A stretch of 64,000 bases of DNA from Asticcacaulis machinosus (lineage in GTDB: Bacteria; Pseudomonadota; Alphaproteobacteria; Caulobacterales; Caulobacteraceae): the NCBI RefSeq assembly GCF_028550435.1, contig NZ_JAQQKV010000001.1, positions 868,001-932,000 on the forward strand, given 5' to 3'. A program made the translations under genes and the position numbers. This document shows positions 43,241-53,319 of this stretch, in pieces. The notes under the pieces were generated by a model, which was not told the DNA's origin, made no database searches, and saw nothing but the letters and a program-made list of their open reading frames with translations. The first letter of the stretch is position 1. Each line of letters opens with the position of its first letter.

Positions 43241-46186
43241 ATGAGCCATCTTTTCGGGCCTTCACGGCTGGCCTTAGCCGTCGCCCTGTCCACATTTGCG
43301 GGCTTTGTGCCTGCGATCGCGCCGGCCTTTGCCGAAACACAGGCCCCTGCTGCGGCCAGCAAAGCTTTCTCCATTCCGGAACAGTCCGCCGCCAAAGCCG
43401 TGCAAAGCTTTGCCCGTCAGGCCGACCTGCAAATTCTGGCGACCGCCGCCGACCTTGAGGGCGTGCGCACCAATCCGGTCGAAGGCACGTTTGCAGTCAA
43501 TACCGCGCTGGAAAAACTGGTCGCGGGCACCGGTCTGGTGGTTAAATCCAATGATGGCAAAGCCGCCGTGCTGGTCAAGGCTTCCGCCCCCAGCGCCGAA
43601 CGCGTGGCCGGAACGGCTCAGGCGACCGCTCAGGCCGAGGCCGATGCCCCTGTCGAAGAAGTCACCGTCGTCGGCATCCGCAAATCCCTGCGTGACGCCA
43701 TCGGCCAGAAGCGCGCCAGTTCGGGCGTCGCTGAATTTATCTCGGCCAAGGAAATCGGCGTCCTGCCCGATGTGACCATTGCCGAATCTCTGGCCCGCCT
43801 GCCGGGCGTCAACACCTCACGCGACCGCGGCAATGACAGTCAGGCCGCCATCCGCGGCATCGGCCCGCGCATGGTGCTTGGCACCGTCAATGGCCGCGAA
43901 GTGGCGACGTCTGAGCCCGACCGTAACGTCCGCTGGGAAATCTATCCGTCCGAAGTGGTCGCCGGTGCCGCTGTTTACAAATCCTCCGAAGCCCGCCTGC
44001 TGTCGGGCGGCATTTCCGGCACGGTTGATATCCAGACCATCCGTCCCCTGTCCTATTCCGGCCCTGAGTTCGTCACCCGCGCCGGTGGCGTCTATTATGA
44101 CGGCGGCGCGGAATTTCCGGGCTATGACGGTCTGGGCTGGCGTGCGTCCGGTTCGTGGGTGAAAAAGGTCAATGACCAATTCGCCTTTGTTATCGGCCTG
44201 ACCGGCCAGAACCAGAAGAACGGCTATGAAAGCTTCCGCGGCTGGGGCTTTAATGATGACAGCATCCGCCCCGGCAATTCGACCGGCTCGATCGTAACCG
44301 GCGGCCCGAAGGTGCCGACCCCGTGGGGTGCGGGCGCCGAAGCCAAATATCTTGATTCCGACCGCTATTCGGCCTCATTCGGGGCACAATACCGTCCGAA
44401 TGCCAATTTCGAGCTGACCTATGACCTGCTCTATTCCAAGTACAAGATCAAGGAAGACCAAAATCAGGCCTGGTACGGCGGTAACAACTGGGGCAACTGG
44501 GCCGGCGGCAATATCAACAGTTACACCAATCCGGTAATCGTCGATGGCGATCTGATCGGGGCGACCACCGCCTGGTCGGAAATCACCGCCGTCGTTGCCC
44601 GCTATGAGGAAGACAAGTCCCTGCTGGTCACCGGCCTGAACGGCAAGTGGACCTATGACAAATGGACGGTGTCGGCCGATCTGTCCTATTCCAGCGCCGA
44701 ACGCAGCAACCTGTGGCGCTCGGTTCAGATGAACGCCTATCCGGCCAGCATGACCTGGCTGCTGACCGAAGATCCGTCGATCACGGTGACCCAGCAGCCG
44801 GAGACCTTAAGCTTCGCACCTGAGTTTGGCGAAGCCACCCCCGGCCGCGTCGAAGATGAACTGACCGCCGGTCAGCTCGATTTCAAGCGTGAGTTCAGCG
44901 GCGACTTCTGGACTGAGCTTATGTTCGGGGCACGCTATGCCGATCGCACCAAGCAGGAAGCCAGCGGCTATGGCCAGTATCCGGCACCTTTATCCGTGAC
45001 CATCGCGGGGTCTTCGCTTCAGGCCTATAAGTTCAACAACTTCAACATTCCGTCGATGCTGAACGGCGATTTCGACAGCCTGTTGCAAACCGCCTATGGC
45101 GCCAATGCGGTCAATCCCGATCCGGAGAGCCTGAAGTTTAACTCTGAGGTCAGTGAAAAGGTGTGGGAAGCCTATGTACAGGCCAATTTCGAGAGCACCT
45201 TTATCGACGCGCCGGTCAGCGGCAATATCGGCCTTCGCGTAGTCGATGTCGACAGCCAAAGTGCGGGTGAATCCCGCTCCGGCGGCGGCTGGTTCCAGAA
45301 CCCCGACAGCTCCTGGACCGAGTACCCGCTGGTCGTCACCACGGCTGAGGGCGGCGTAAGCTACACCAAGGTTTTGCCGTCGGCTTCGGCCAAGATCGAG
45401 ATCATCAGTGGCGGCTTCCTCAAGCTGGGGGCGGCCCGCGTCATCTCCCGTGCCCCGATGAACGAGCTTAAGGCCAACCGCAGCCTGTCACCGGTCGCAC
45501 CCTATACCGGCTCGGCGGGCAATCCCTACCTTAAGCCGTTCGAAGCCGATCAACTCGACATCGCCTATGAATACTACTTCCGTCCGGACTCTCTGTTTGC
45601 CGTGTCGGGCTACCATAAGAACGTCAAGAACTATGTCGGCTATGACCAGCGTTCCGAGACCATCATGGGTCGCCCCTATGTCCTGACCTCACCGGTCAAT
45701 TCGGATAAGGGCGGCTATATCTCAGGCGTCGAATTCACCTTCCAGACGCCATTTGATACGCTGTTCAATGTGTCGTGGATGGAAAAATTCGGCATTTACT
45801 CGAACCTCGCCCTCGTCAACTCCAACATCAAGGAAATGGTGCCGGACAGCGATCCTCTGCCGATGAACGGCGTGGCCGACACGACCGCCATTCTGGATCT
45901 GTGGTATTCGGACGCCAAGTTCGAAGCCCGTCTGGGTGCCAAGTATCACTCCGAATATACCGCCATCCTGGGTTGGGATTCGACCAATCTGGTGCGCGTC
46001 CTGCCGGAAACCACGCTTGATTTCTCGGCCGGTTATAATGTCAATGACAAGATAGCTCTGCGCTTCCAGGCGGGCAATCTGCTCGATACGCCGATGAAGA
46101 TCTATACGGACTATAAGCGTAACCGCGTCGGCGACATGAGCTATTACGGACGGCGCTTCCTGTTCGATGTAACCTATAAGTTCTGA
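43241..46186 (+). CDS. TonB-dependent receptor with N-terminal signalling domain
   Basis: A 981-residue outer-membrane receptor. It has a signal peptide (about 1-31), an N-terminal STN signalling domain (about 40-110, FSIPEQSAAKAVQSFARQAD), a TonB box region (EEVTVVGIRKSLRDAIGQKR), a plug domain with LPGVNTSRDRGNDSQAAIRG, and a 22-strand barrel ending RRFLFDVTYKF. It is the Xanthomonas/Caulobacter carbohydrate type. The STN domain fits control by the ECF/FecR pair upstream. Substrate is inferred to be a galactan fragment from neighbours only. Confidence 0.92.
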   Translation: MSHLFGPSRLALAVALSTFAGFVPAIAPAFAETQAPAAASKAFSIPEQSAAKAVQSFARQADLQILATAADLEGVRTNPVEGTFAVNTALEKLVAGTGLVVKSNDGKAAVLVKASAPSAERVAGTAQATAQAEADAPVEEVTVVGIRKSLRDAIGQKRASSGVAEFISAKEIGVLPDVTIAESLARLPGVNTSRDRGNDSQAAIRGIGPRMVLGTVNGREVATSEPDRNVRWEIYPSEVVAGAAVYKSSEARLLSGGISGTVDIQTIRPLSYSGPEFVTRAGGVYYDGGAEFPGYDGLGWRASGSWVKKVNDQFAFVIGLTGQNQKNGYESFRGWGFNDDSIRPGNSTGSIVTGGPKVPTPWGAGAEAKYLDSDRYSASFGAQYRPNANFELTYDLLYSKYKIKEDQNQAWYGGNNWGNWAGGNINSYTNPVIVDGDLIGATTAWSEITAVVARYEEDKSLLVTGLNGKWTYDKWTVSADLSYSSAERSNLWRSVQMNAYPASMTWLLTEDPSITVTQQPETLSFAPEFGEATPGRVEDELTAGQLDFKREFSGDFWTELMFGARYADRTKQEASGYGQYPAPLSVTIAGSSLQAYKFNNFNIPSMLNGDFDSLLQTAYGANAVNPDPESLKFNSEVSEKVWEAYVQANFESTFIDAPVSGNIGLRVVDVDSQSAGESRSGGGWFQNPDSSWTEYPLVVTTAEGGVSYTKVLPSASAKIEIISGGFLKLGAARVISRAPMNELKANRSLSPVAPYTGSAGNPYLKPFEADQLDIAYEYYFRPDSLFAVSGYHKNVKNYVGYDQRSETIMGRPYVLTSPVNSDKGGYISGVEFTFQTPFDTLFNVSWMEKFGIYSNLALVNSNIKEMVPDSDPLPMNGVADTTAILDLWYSDAKFEARLGAKYHSEYTAILGWDSTNLVRVLPETTLDFSAGYNVNDKIALRFQAGNLLDTPMKIYTDYKRNRVGDMSYYGRRFLFDVTYKF

Positions 46187-46218
46187 GCGTAAAGACTAAA
46201 ACGGGGGAAAGACTGACC

Positions 46219-46250
46219 GCCGGGTTTTCGCTTGAAAGCCCGGCTTTTTT
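46219..46250 (+). terminator. Terminator after the signalling receptor
   Basis: A GCCGGGTTTTC/GAAAGCCCGGC stem (11 bp, one wobble) with a GCTT loop is followed by six T. It lies 33 bp past the receptor stop. Confidence 0.93.
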
Positions 46251-46291
46251 ATTTGTAAGATAATTCCAACGAAAAACGAGGAAACCCAGTG

Positions 46292-48820
46292 ATGTCCGAT
46301 CTGAACCGCCGCCACCTTCTGCAAAGCGCTGCCGTCACAGGGGCGGCCCTCAGCACCAGTTTGGGTGCGAGCCTAAGCGCCGGTTCGGCTCTGGCCGCCC
46401 CAAAAACACCGGCAAAGACCGTTGATATGGCGGACTTTTTTCCGCAGGATGATCTGACGCCGCGCGAACGGACTTTGCTGGATTTCGACTGGAAATTCCA
46501 TTTCGGTCACGCCAGCGACATCTATAAGGATTTTCGGTATGGGGCGGCTCAGGCCACCCATGCCAAGCAAGGCGCCAACGTCGCCTCATGCCTTGGGGCC
46601 GATTATGATGACAGCAAATGGCGCAGCCTGAACCTGCCCCATGACTGGGCAGTGGAGCTGCCGTTCAATCCCCACGCCGATTATATTCCGGAAACGGTGC
46701 GTGAGCATCACCCGCCGTCGGATCACGGCTATAAGCCGATTGGTCGCGACTTCCCCGAAACCTCGATCGGCTGGTATCGCAAGATCGTGCCGGTATCGAC
46801 AGCGGATAAGGGCAAGCGGTTATGGATCGAATTTGACGGTATCTTCCGTAATGCCCTGATTATCTTCAACGGCTTTATCCTTAAGCGCCACGAAAGCGGC
46901 TACACCTCGTTCAATGTCGATATCACCGACTTCATCAATACCGACGATAAGCCCAATGTGCTGGTTGTGCGCGTCGATGCCACCGAAGGCGAAGGCTGGT
47001 TCTACGAAGGGGCTGGCATCTACCGCCACGTCTGGCTGGTTAAAACCAATCCCGTCCATATCCCGCAATGGGGCGTGTGGGTGCGTGGTAGCGCCGACGG
47101 CAAGGTCTCCGTTTCAGTCACCATCGCCAACACCTCCGCCGAAAAAGCTGACGTTAAATATGTTATTACCGCCTATGATGCTGACGGCAAGGTGGTTGTG
47201 ACCGAAGACCATGTTCTGGATTATGCCCTGCTGGCCGGTGACCGCCGTGACAGCACGATCTTCACTCAGGTGCCCGCGCCGCGCCTGTGGTCGATCGAGG
47301 CCCCTCACCTCTATCGGCTGGAAACGAAGCTGTTCGTCGGCAGCCAGCATATCGACACCCATGTCATCTATTTCGGCCTGCGCGATATTAAATTCGATGC
47401 CGAAAAAGGCTTTTTCCTCAATGGGAAACACGTCAAACTTAAAGGGACAAATAACCATCAGGATCACGCCGGTGTCGGCAGCGCCATACCTGATGCCCTG
47501 AACCTGTGGCGGTTGCAGCAGCTTAAGGACATGGGCAACAACGCCTATCGCTGCTCGCACAATCCACCGACGCCTGAGGTGCTGATGGCCTGCGACCGGC
47601 TGGGCATTGTGGTCATCGATGAGACGCGCAAGATGTCGTCGTCCGAAGAGGGCCTCTATCAGCTTGAAGCCATGATCGTGCGTGACCGCAACCACTCGTC
47701 GGTCATCGCCTGGTCGATCTGCAACGAGGAGCCCCTGCAAGGGACCGAGCGCGGCATCGAAGTGGCCAAGACCATGAAGGCCCTGTGCAAGCGCCTTGAT
47801 CCGACCCGTCCGGTGACGGCAGCGCTCGATAACTCCTACGGCAAGGGCATTACCTCGGTCGTCGATGTGCTGGGCTTTAACTACCGTCACCATCTGATGG
47901 AACAGTTCCACGCCGACTATCCGCATATTCCGATTCTGGGCTCTGAGACCGGCTCGACGGTTTCAACCCGCGGCGAATATGTCACCGATGCGTCGAAATC
48001 CTTTGTGCGCGCCTATGACACCGAACATCCGTGGTGGGCCTCAACCGCCGAAGCCTATTGGCCGCTGTTCGACGAAAAGTCGTTCATCGCCGGCGGCTTT
48101 ATCTGGACCGGCTTTGACTATCGCGGGGAGCCGACACCCTATAACCGCTGGCCTGCCATTTCATCACAATTCGGGATTCTGGACACCTGCGGCTTCCCGA
48201 AGGACAACTATTACTACTACCGCGCCTGGTGGAAGTCTGAGCCGCTTCTGCACCTGTTCCCGCACTGGAACTGGGAAGGCAAAGAGGGGGAGAAAATTCC
48301 GGTTTGGGTGCATTCCAACCTTGATGAGGTCGAACTGTTTGTGAATGGCAAGTCGGCGGGTAAAAAGCCGGTCGTCAAAAACCGCCACCTTGAATGGGAC
48401 GTCGCCTATCAGCCGGGCAAGATTCAGGCCTTTGGCTATAAGGGCGGCAAGGTGGTGATGAAGCAGACCCGCGAAACGGCAGGCCCTGCGGCCAAACTGG
48501 TGCTCACCGCCGATCGCACGACGCTCAAAGGCGATGGCCGCGATGTGGCGATCCTCAAGGTTGAGGCGTTCGACGCCAAGGGCCGTCCGGTGCCTAAGGC
48601 CGACCATCTGGTCACATTCGAGATCACCGGCCCCGCCAGCGTTATTGGCGTCGGCAACGGCAATCCGGTCAGCCATGAGGCCGATAAGGCCTCCCAGCGC
48701 AAGCTTTTCAACGGTCTGGCGCAGGCGATCGTGCAAACTGATCGAACGGCGGGCCGCATCACAGTCAGGGCCATCAGTGACGGCCTTAAAAGCGGGCTGG
48801 TTACCCTCACATCGGGCTGA
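46292..48820 (+). CDS. GH2-family beta-galactosidase, Tat signal
   Basis: An 842-residue glycosidase. The N-terminal MSDLNRRHLLQSAAVTGAAL is a twin-arginine export signal. A jelly-roll and Ig-like region is followed by the TIM barrel, with the acid/base Glu in WSICNEEPLQG (near 478) and the nucleophile Glu in ILGSETGSTVS (near 550). C-terminal Ig-like/bacterial domains follow (KVVVTEDHVLDYAL before and ATRTTLKGDGRDVAIL-type repeats after). Likely substrates are galacto-oligosaccharides. An upstream GTG (46289) is possible. Confidence 0.9.
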   Translation: MSDLNRRHLLQSAAVTGAALSTSLGASLSAGSALAAPKTPAKTVDMADFFPQDDLTPRERTLLDFDWKFHFGHASDIYKDFRYGAAQATHAKQGANVASCLGADYDDSKWRSLNLPHDWAVELPFNPHADYIPETVREHHPPSDHGYKPIGRDFPETSIGWYRKIVPVSTADKGKRLWIEFDGIFRNALIIFNGFILKRHESGYTSFNVDITDFINTDDKPNVLVVRVDATEGEGWFYEGAGIYRHVWLVKTNPVHIPQWGVWVRGSADGKVSVSVTIANTSAEKADVKYVITAYDADGKVVVTEDHVLDYALLAGDRRDSTIFTQVPAPRLWSIEAPHLYRLETKLFVGSQHIDTHVIYFGLRDIKFDAEKGFFLNGKHVKLKGTNNHQDHAGVGSAIPDALNLWRLQQLKDMGNNAYRCSHNPPTPEVLMACDRLGIVVIDETRKMSSSEEGLYQLEAMIVRDRNHSSVIAWSICNEEPLQGTERGIEVAKTMKALCKRLDPTRPVTAALDNSYGKGITSVVDVLGFNYRHHLMEQFHADYPHIPILGSETGSTVSTRGEYVTDASKSFVRAYDTEHPWWASTAEAYWPLFDEKSFIAGGFIWTGFDYRGEPTPYNRWPAISSQFGILDTCGFPKDNYYYYRAWWKSEPLLHLFPHWNWEGKEGEKIPVWVHSNLDEVELFVNGKSAGKKPVVKNRHLEWDVAYQPGKIQAFGYKGGKVVMKQTRETAGPAAKLVLTADRTTLKGDGRDVAILKVEAFDAKGRPVPKADHLVTFEITGPASVIGVGNGNPVSHEADKASQRKLFNGLAQAIVQTDRTAGRITVRAISDGLKSGLVTLTSG

Positions 48821-48881
48821 TCGTAACATAACTGTCAAACAGGGCGGGTAAGGCAAGGTACGTCTTAAAAGGATTGTACCC

Positions 48882-50249
48882 ATGCGCTTACCTGTAACCC
48901 TCACCTCCATTCTGGCTCTGCTGGCAGTCACGGCTACCGCAGAACCTGCGCGTCAATGGCTGGCCGGGGATCACCATGTCCACAGCCGCTTTTCGGGCAA
49001 GGTTAAGGACGGGCAGTATGTGCTGGGCACGGACGGCATCTATACCATCCCGAAAAACGCCGAGATGGCGCAGACATATGGGCTGAAATGGTTTGTCTCG
49101 ACCGATCATGGCGGGCTTGGCCTGTCGCAGTTACACTATGACCAGACCTGGCCTGAGGTGGTCGAGGCGCGCAAGGCCACACCGGAACTGATTATATTTT
49201 ACGGTATGGAATTCGATACGCCGGGCGGGGATCATTCGTCGATTATCCTGCCGGTTGGGCCCGATGAGCGTGAGACCCTGCGCCGTCTGGAACACAGCTA
49301 TTCCGCTCATGAAGTTGATGATCCGGGCCGTGATACGACTGAACATATGTTGAAAGCCCTGCGCGATATGGACAGCCTAAGCCCTAAGCCACTGGTTTTT
49401 GCACACCATCCGTCGCGCTCAGCCAAGGGCATTGACCAATATCATGGACATACGCCGTGGGAACTCAGGGCCTGGCATGACACCGCCCCAAGCGTCGCCG
49501 TCGGCATGGAAGGCGCGCCGGGCCATCAAGGCACGTCGCTGAAAGTCACGCACAGTCCTCGTAAGCGCGGCTACTACGTCAATTCACCAACTTACGGCGG
49601 TTTTGACATCATGACAGCCAAGGTCGGCGGGATGTGGGATTCGTTTCTGGGCGAAGGCCGCCGGTTCTGGATCACTGCCACGTCGGATTCTCACCGTAAT
49701 GTCGCAGATGGCGGCGAGGACTTCTGGCCGGGTCAGTATGCCAAGACCTATGTGTGGGCGAAGCCTGATCAGTCAGACATCATTGACGGCCTGAGACACG
49801 GGCGGATATTCGTCGCCACCGGCGACCTGATTAGCGAACTGGATATGGAGATTGCGGGCGCTCACAATGGCGGCACGGCTCAGGTCAAGGCTGGACATAC
49901 CGTGACCCTCAACGTCCGCCTGCGCGATCCGGCGGGTCCTAATGCCAATGGCGACCGGCCGGAGCTAAAACGCGTCGATGTGATCATGGGCGATATCACC
50001 GGCAAGAGCGATATCAAGGCCGATACCAACCCGACCACCCGCGTGGTCAAACGCTTTGGCCCCGCCGACTGGACGCGCGACGGTGAGATCATCACGCTTT
50101 CCTATTCATTCAAAGTCGAACGTGACGGCTATGTCCGTCTGCGTGGCACTTCGACCAACGAGATGGAACCTGAAGCTGATCCTTTGGGCGAAAACCCGTG
50201 GCCGGATCTGTGGTTTTATTCTAACCCGGTGTTTGTTAAAGCCAAATAA
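48882..50249 (+). CDS. Secreted PHP-domain phosphoesterase
   Basis: A 455-residue protein with a short signal peptide (about 1-20, ending VTATAEP) and PHP-type metal motifs: GDHHVHSRFSG (near 30), VSTDHGGLGL, EFDTPGGDHSS, FAHHPSRS and TATSDSHRN. PHP enzymes are metal-dependent phosphoesterases. The C-terminal part (about 340-455) is a beta-sandwich-like region. It follows the GH2 gene by 61 bp and may share its transcript. A role in removing phosphate groups from a sugar substrate is inferred. Confidence 0.75.
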   Translation: MRLPVTLTSILALLAVTATAEPARQWLAGDHHVHSRFSGKVKDGQYVLGTDGIYTIPKNAEMAQTYGLKWFVSTDHGGLGLSQLHYDQTWPEVVEARKATPELIIFYGMEFDTPGGDHSSIILPVGPDERETLRRLEHSYSAHEVDDPGRDTTEHMLKALRDMDSLSPKPLVFAHHPSRSAKGIDQYHGHTPWELRAWHDTAPSVAVGMEGAPGHQGTSLKVTHSPRKRGYYVNSPTYGGFDIMTAKVGGMWDSFLGEGRRFWITATSDSHRNVADGGEDFWPGQYAKTYVWAKPDQSDIIDGLRHGRIFVATGDLISELDMEIAGAHNGGTAQVKAGHTVTLNVRLRDPAGPNANGDRPELKRVDVIMGDITGKSDIKADTNPTTRVVKRFGPADWTRDGEIITLSYSFKVERDGYVRLRGTSTNEMEPEADPLGENPWPDLWFYSNPVFVKAK

Positions 50250-50284
50250 AAACACCCCCGAAGTCTGAACTTCGGGGGTGTTTC
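50250..50284. terminator. Shared terminator between convergent genes
   Basis: An AACACCCCCGAAG/CTTCGGGGGTGTT stem with a 6-base loop has A and T runs on both sides. It serves both the PHP gene (plus) and the receptor gene (minus). Confidence 0.92.
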
Positions 50285-50345
50285 TTATATATATTCCATC
50301 CCAAAATATTTTGGCCAACGGCCAATAACTTTGGGGTGAGCTCAA

Positions 50346-53114
50346 TTAAAACGTCATGCTCACGCCGACAAACACCGTCTTGCCGGATGTGGTGGTGTTC
50401 CACAGACGCTTGGCGCCTTGCTGACCAAAGCCGTTATAGAAGCTGTTGACCTGCTCTTCACGCTCATCGGTCAGGTTGACCCCATCAACCGTCAGGCGAA
50501 TACGTGGTGTGATCTGCCAGAAGGCCGCCGCATCGACATAGGTGGTCGAGTTAAAGCTGCCGCCATCGATGGTGTAGTCCGAGCGGAAGTTCTCGGAGAT
50601 ACGCGCGCCCCAAGTCGAGGTTTCATAATAGATCGTCAGGTTGTGATTGACGTCCGACATGCCATAGAGGGAGCCTTCGACGAACTGGCCACGGATCAGG
50701 TTTTCCGTCTCCGATTTGACAAAGGTCATGTTAGCGATGGCACCGAAGTTATTAAACGGCGCCGACAGGAAGAAAAAGTCAGTCTGCGCGTTCAGTTCAA
50801 GCCCGGTCAGCTTGGCGTCTTTCAGGTTCACGGGACGGGTGTATTCGTTCACCGTGGTCGTACCCACAACGCCGGCCACCAGATTTTCCGGCAAGCCGGT
50901 CGAGGCGTAGCTAACATTGTTGAGGGTGCGGTTGATGATGAAACCGTCGATCTTCTTATGGAAGACACCGGCGGTCAACATGCCGACCCGGCCAAAGTAC
51001 CACTCACCTGACAGGTCAAACTCATCCGAGGTATAGGGGTCGAGGTTCGGATTGCCCGCAGAGACCTTCACATAACCGTTTTCTTCGCTGACCGAGCCCT
51101 GCATGGCATAGGCGCTCAGGCCCGGACGGTTGAGGTTTTGCGAAACCGCGGTACGTATCTGGAAGCTGTCGGACAGTTCCAATACGGCGTTGAACGACGG
51201 CAGGAAGCCGGAATAGTTCTTCTTCACCTGCACAGCAGTCACGACAGCCGGCAAGGTAGCCGACGGTTTGACGCTCATGAAACCGTCCGAGGTCAGCTCG
51301 GTTTCATAGGCACGAACCCCGACGTTTCCGCGCATGTGCTTACCGAAAAAGTCGCCGTTCCAGTCCATTTGACCGTATGCCGCCGTGGTATCTTCCTTGA
51401 CGGTATAGTTCGACGGCTTTTGCAAAGTGACGCTGCGAGTGATGCCATAGTGCTTCAGCGCCTTGTCCCAGTCAACGATGATCCAATCCTGATCGTCGTG
51501 CTTATCGAAGACGATGGCATAGGCATTGACCTTGTTGTCCGGCCCGGTGCCCCAGGTACCTTTTTCCCACTCGGTCTTTTTGACGTCATCATTGGTGTAC
51601 TGGCTGCCGCTGTTCGAGAAGCTGCGGTACGATATACCACCTTTGTAGGTCAGGTAGTCGTTCTGAACGAAGGTCGCGTTGATTTCGGCATTTTCCAGTT
51701 CGGTCGTCTGATAGGTCGAAGAGAAATCGATTTCGTGGGCACGGTAGTTGTTGGCGTCGGTCGTGTCCCACTTATAGGTGTTGTGCGCGTCAGACGTGCC
51801 CCAGTATTCGGTGATGAGGCCACCGAAAGCTTCGGTATAGAACTTGTCCGAGATCGGCAAATCGTAGTCCGAGGTTTCCTTGCCGATATGACCGTCGATC
51901 GTCAGTTGATCAGACACCTGCCATTGGCCGGTCAGCACTACCTGATTGAAGGTGTTCTCGGCTTCCTGGCGACGGGTTTCGGTGGCGAAAACCGTGTGGG
52001 CCGCGTCAACATAGTTGACTGAGTTATATTGATCATAGCGAATCGAATTCAGCGACGGTGCCGGAGCGACCAGATTGCCGGAGTGCGGCGTTGACGCACC
52101 AAGAACTGACGATGAGCCCAGCGACGCACGGGTCGCCAGATGGTTTTCGCTGCGGTTATTGGTGAACTTGCCATAAAGCGCATCCAGCGTCAGGGTGACG
52201 TTTTCAACCGGACGCCATTGGAAGGCCGAGGTGATGCCAAGACGCTCCTGCTCGGAACCCCATACCGACAAACGGTTACCGCGCTGGAAAATAAGTTCAC
52301 CGTTCATGGCCTTGGCCTGATCGGCAGCGCTGAGGTTGGTCACGTTATTGGCAGGCGCCCTGATGGTAGCCGCACCATAGGTGTTGTAGCCCTGCTCTTC
52401 GGTGTCGCGCTTGCCGTAAGCGACCGATATCAGTGCGCCAAACTTGTTGTCCCAGTTATAGGAAAACTGAGCGGCGGAACGGGGCTGGAAATCCTTGGTG
52501 GCGGAGTTTGTACCGCCCTGAAACGAAACCGCGCCCTTAAAGCCCGTGGCGTAATCGAAGGGTTTAGCGGTATAAAGACCGACGGTGCCGGCCATGCCGC
52601 CTTCGTCCTGCTCGGCCGAGAACGACTTGCGCACTTCAACCTTTTTAAACAGGTCAGACGCAAACAGGTTGAAATCGAAGGCCCGGTCGCGTGAGGTCTG
52701 ACCGCGGCTGTCCATCGGCGAGTCAACATTGCCCAGCACTTCCATGCCGTTCAGCTGCACGCGGGTGAAATCCGGCCCAAGACCACGCAAAGACACCCGA
52801 CGGCCTTCGCCGCCTTCACGGTTGATCGCGACGCCCGGCAGGCGTTGCAGCGATTCCGCCAGGTTCAGGTCCGGGAACTTGGCCATGTCTTCGGCGACGA
52901 TGGTTTCCGAAGTGATGTTGGCGGTCTTCTTGGCCTGACGGGCCGCGCCCATCGACTTACGGAAGCCGCGCACGACCACTTCCTGAACATCGCTGTCATT
53001 GGTCTGGACGGCAGCCTCAGACGCGTCCTGAGCATGGGCGGCACCGCCGACCAGCGAGAAGGCCAGGACGCTGAGCGCCGCACCCGACCACAAAGACAAA
53101 TTCAATTTAGACAT
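50346..53114 (-). CDS. TonB-dependent receptor without signalling domain
   Basis: A 922-residue outer-membrane receptor. It has a signal peptide (about 1-29, ending AAHAQ), a TonB box region (VQEVVVRGFRKSMGAARQAK), a plug with LPGVAINREGGEGRRVSLRG, and a long barrel ending TVFVGVSMTF. No STN domain is present, so it is not directly coupled to the ECF/FecR pair. The ATG at 53114 is chosen for GGAG seven bases ahead and the signal peptide; upstream in-frame codons are in the leader. It is divergent from the PI-PLC-like gene. Confidence 0.92.
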   Translation of the reverse strand: MSKLNLSLWSGAALSVLAFSLVGGAAHAQDASEAAVQTNDSDVQEVVVRGFRKSMGAARQAKKTANITSETIVAEDMAKFPDLNLAESLQRLPGVAINREGGEGRRVSLRGLGPDFTRVQLNGMEVLGNVDSPMDSRGQTSRDRAFDFNLFASDLFKKVEVRKSFSAEQDEGGMAGTVGLYTAKPFDYATGFKGAVSFQGGTNSATKDFQPRSAAQFSYNWDNKFGALISVAYGKRDTEEQGYNTYGAATIRAPANNVTNLSAADQAKAMNGELIFQRGNRLSVWGSEQERLGITSAFQWRPVENVTLTLDALYGKFTNNRSENHLATRASLGSSSVLGASTPHSGNLVAPAPSLNSIRYDQYNSVNYVDAAHTVFATETRRQEAENTFNQVVLTGQWQVSDQLTIDGHIGKETSDYDLPISDKFYTEAFGGLITEYWGTSDAHNTYKWDTTDANNYRAHEIDFSSTYQTTELENAEINATFVQNDYLTYKGGISYRSFSNSGSQYTNDDVKKTEWEKGTWGTGPDNKVNAYAIVFDKHDDQDWIIVDWDKALKHYGITRSVTLQKPSNYTVKEDTTAAYGQMDWNGDFFGKHMRGNVGVRAYETELTSDGFMSVKPSATLPAVVTAVQVKKNYSGFLPSFNAVLELSDSFQIRTAVSQNLNRPGLSAYAMQGSVSEENGYVKVSAGNPNLDPYTSDEFDLSGEWYFGRVGMLTAGVFHKKIDGFIINRTLNNVSYASTGLPENLVAGVVGTTTVNEYTRPVNLKDAKLTGLELNAQTDFFFLSAPFNNFGAIANMTFVKSETENLIRGQFVEGSLYGMSDVNHNLTIYYETSTWGARISENFRSDYTIDGGSFNSTTYVDAAAFWQITPRIRLTVDGVNLTDEREEQVNSFYNGFGQQGAKRLWNTTTSGKTVFVGVSMTF

Positions 53115-53319
53115 GTAAGGCTCCATTATGCCGCCTTCATAGGGAGGAACGGCGTATGGAGCGCCCGTTATGGCTAAATTGTGAACGGGATTTTGCGAAT
53201 TTGTTGCAGAAATGTGAATTACGATATTACCCAATGATATCGCACTTAGATTTGCGTATTTGTCATGTAACCGTGGTACGGCGGACACATACCAATTTGC
53301 AGCCTGCACGAGTTGAACC

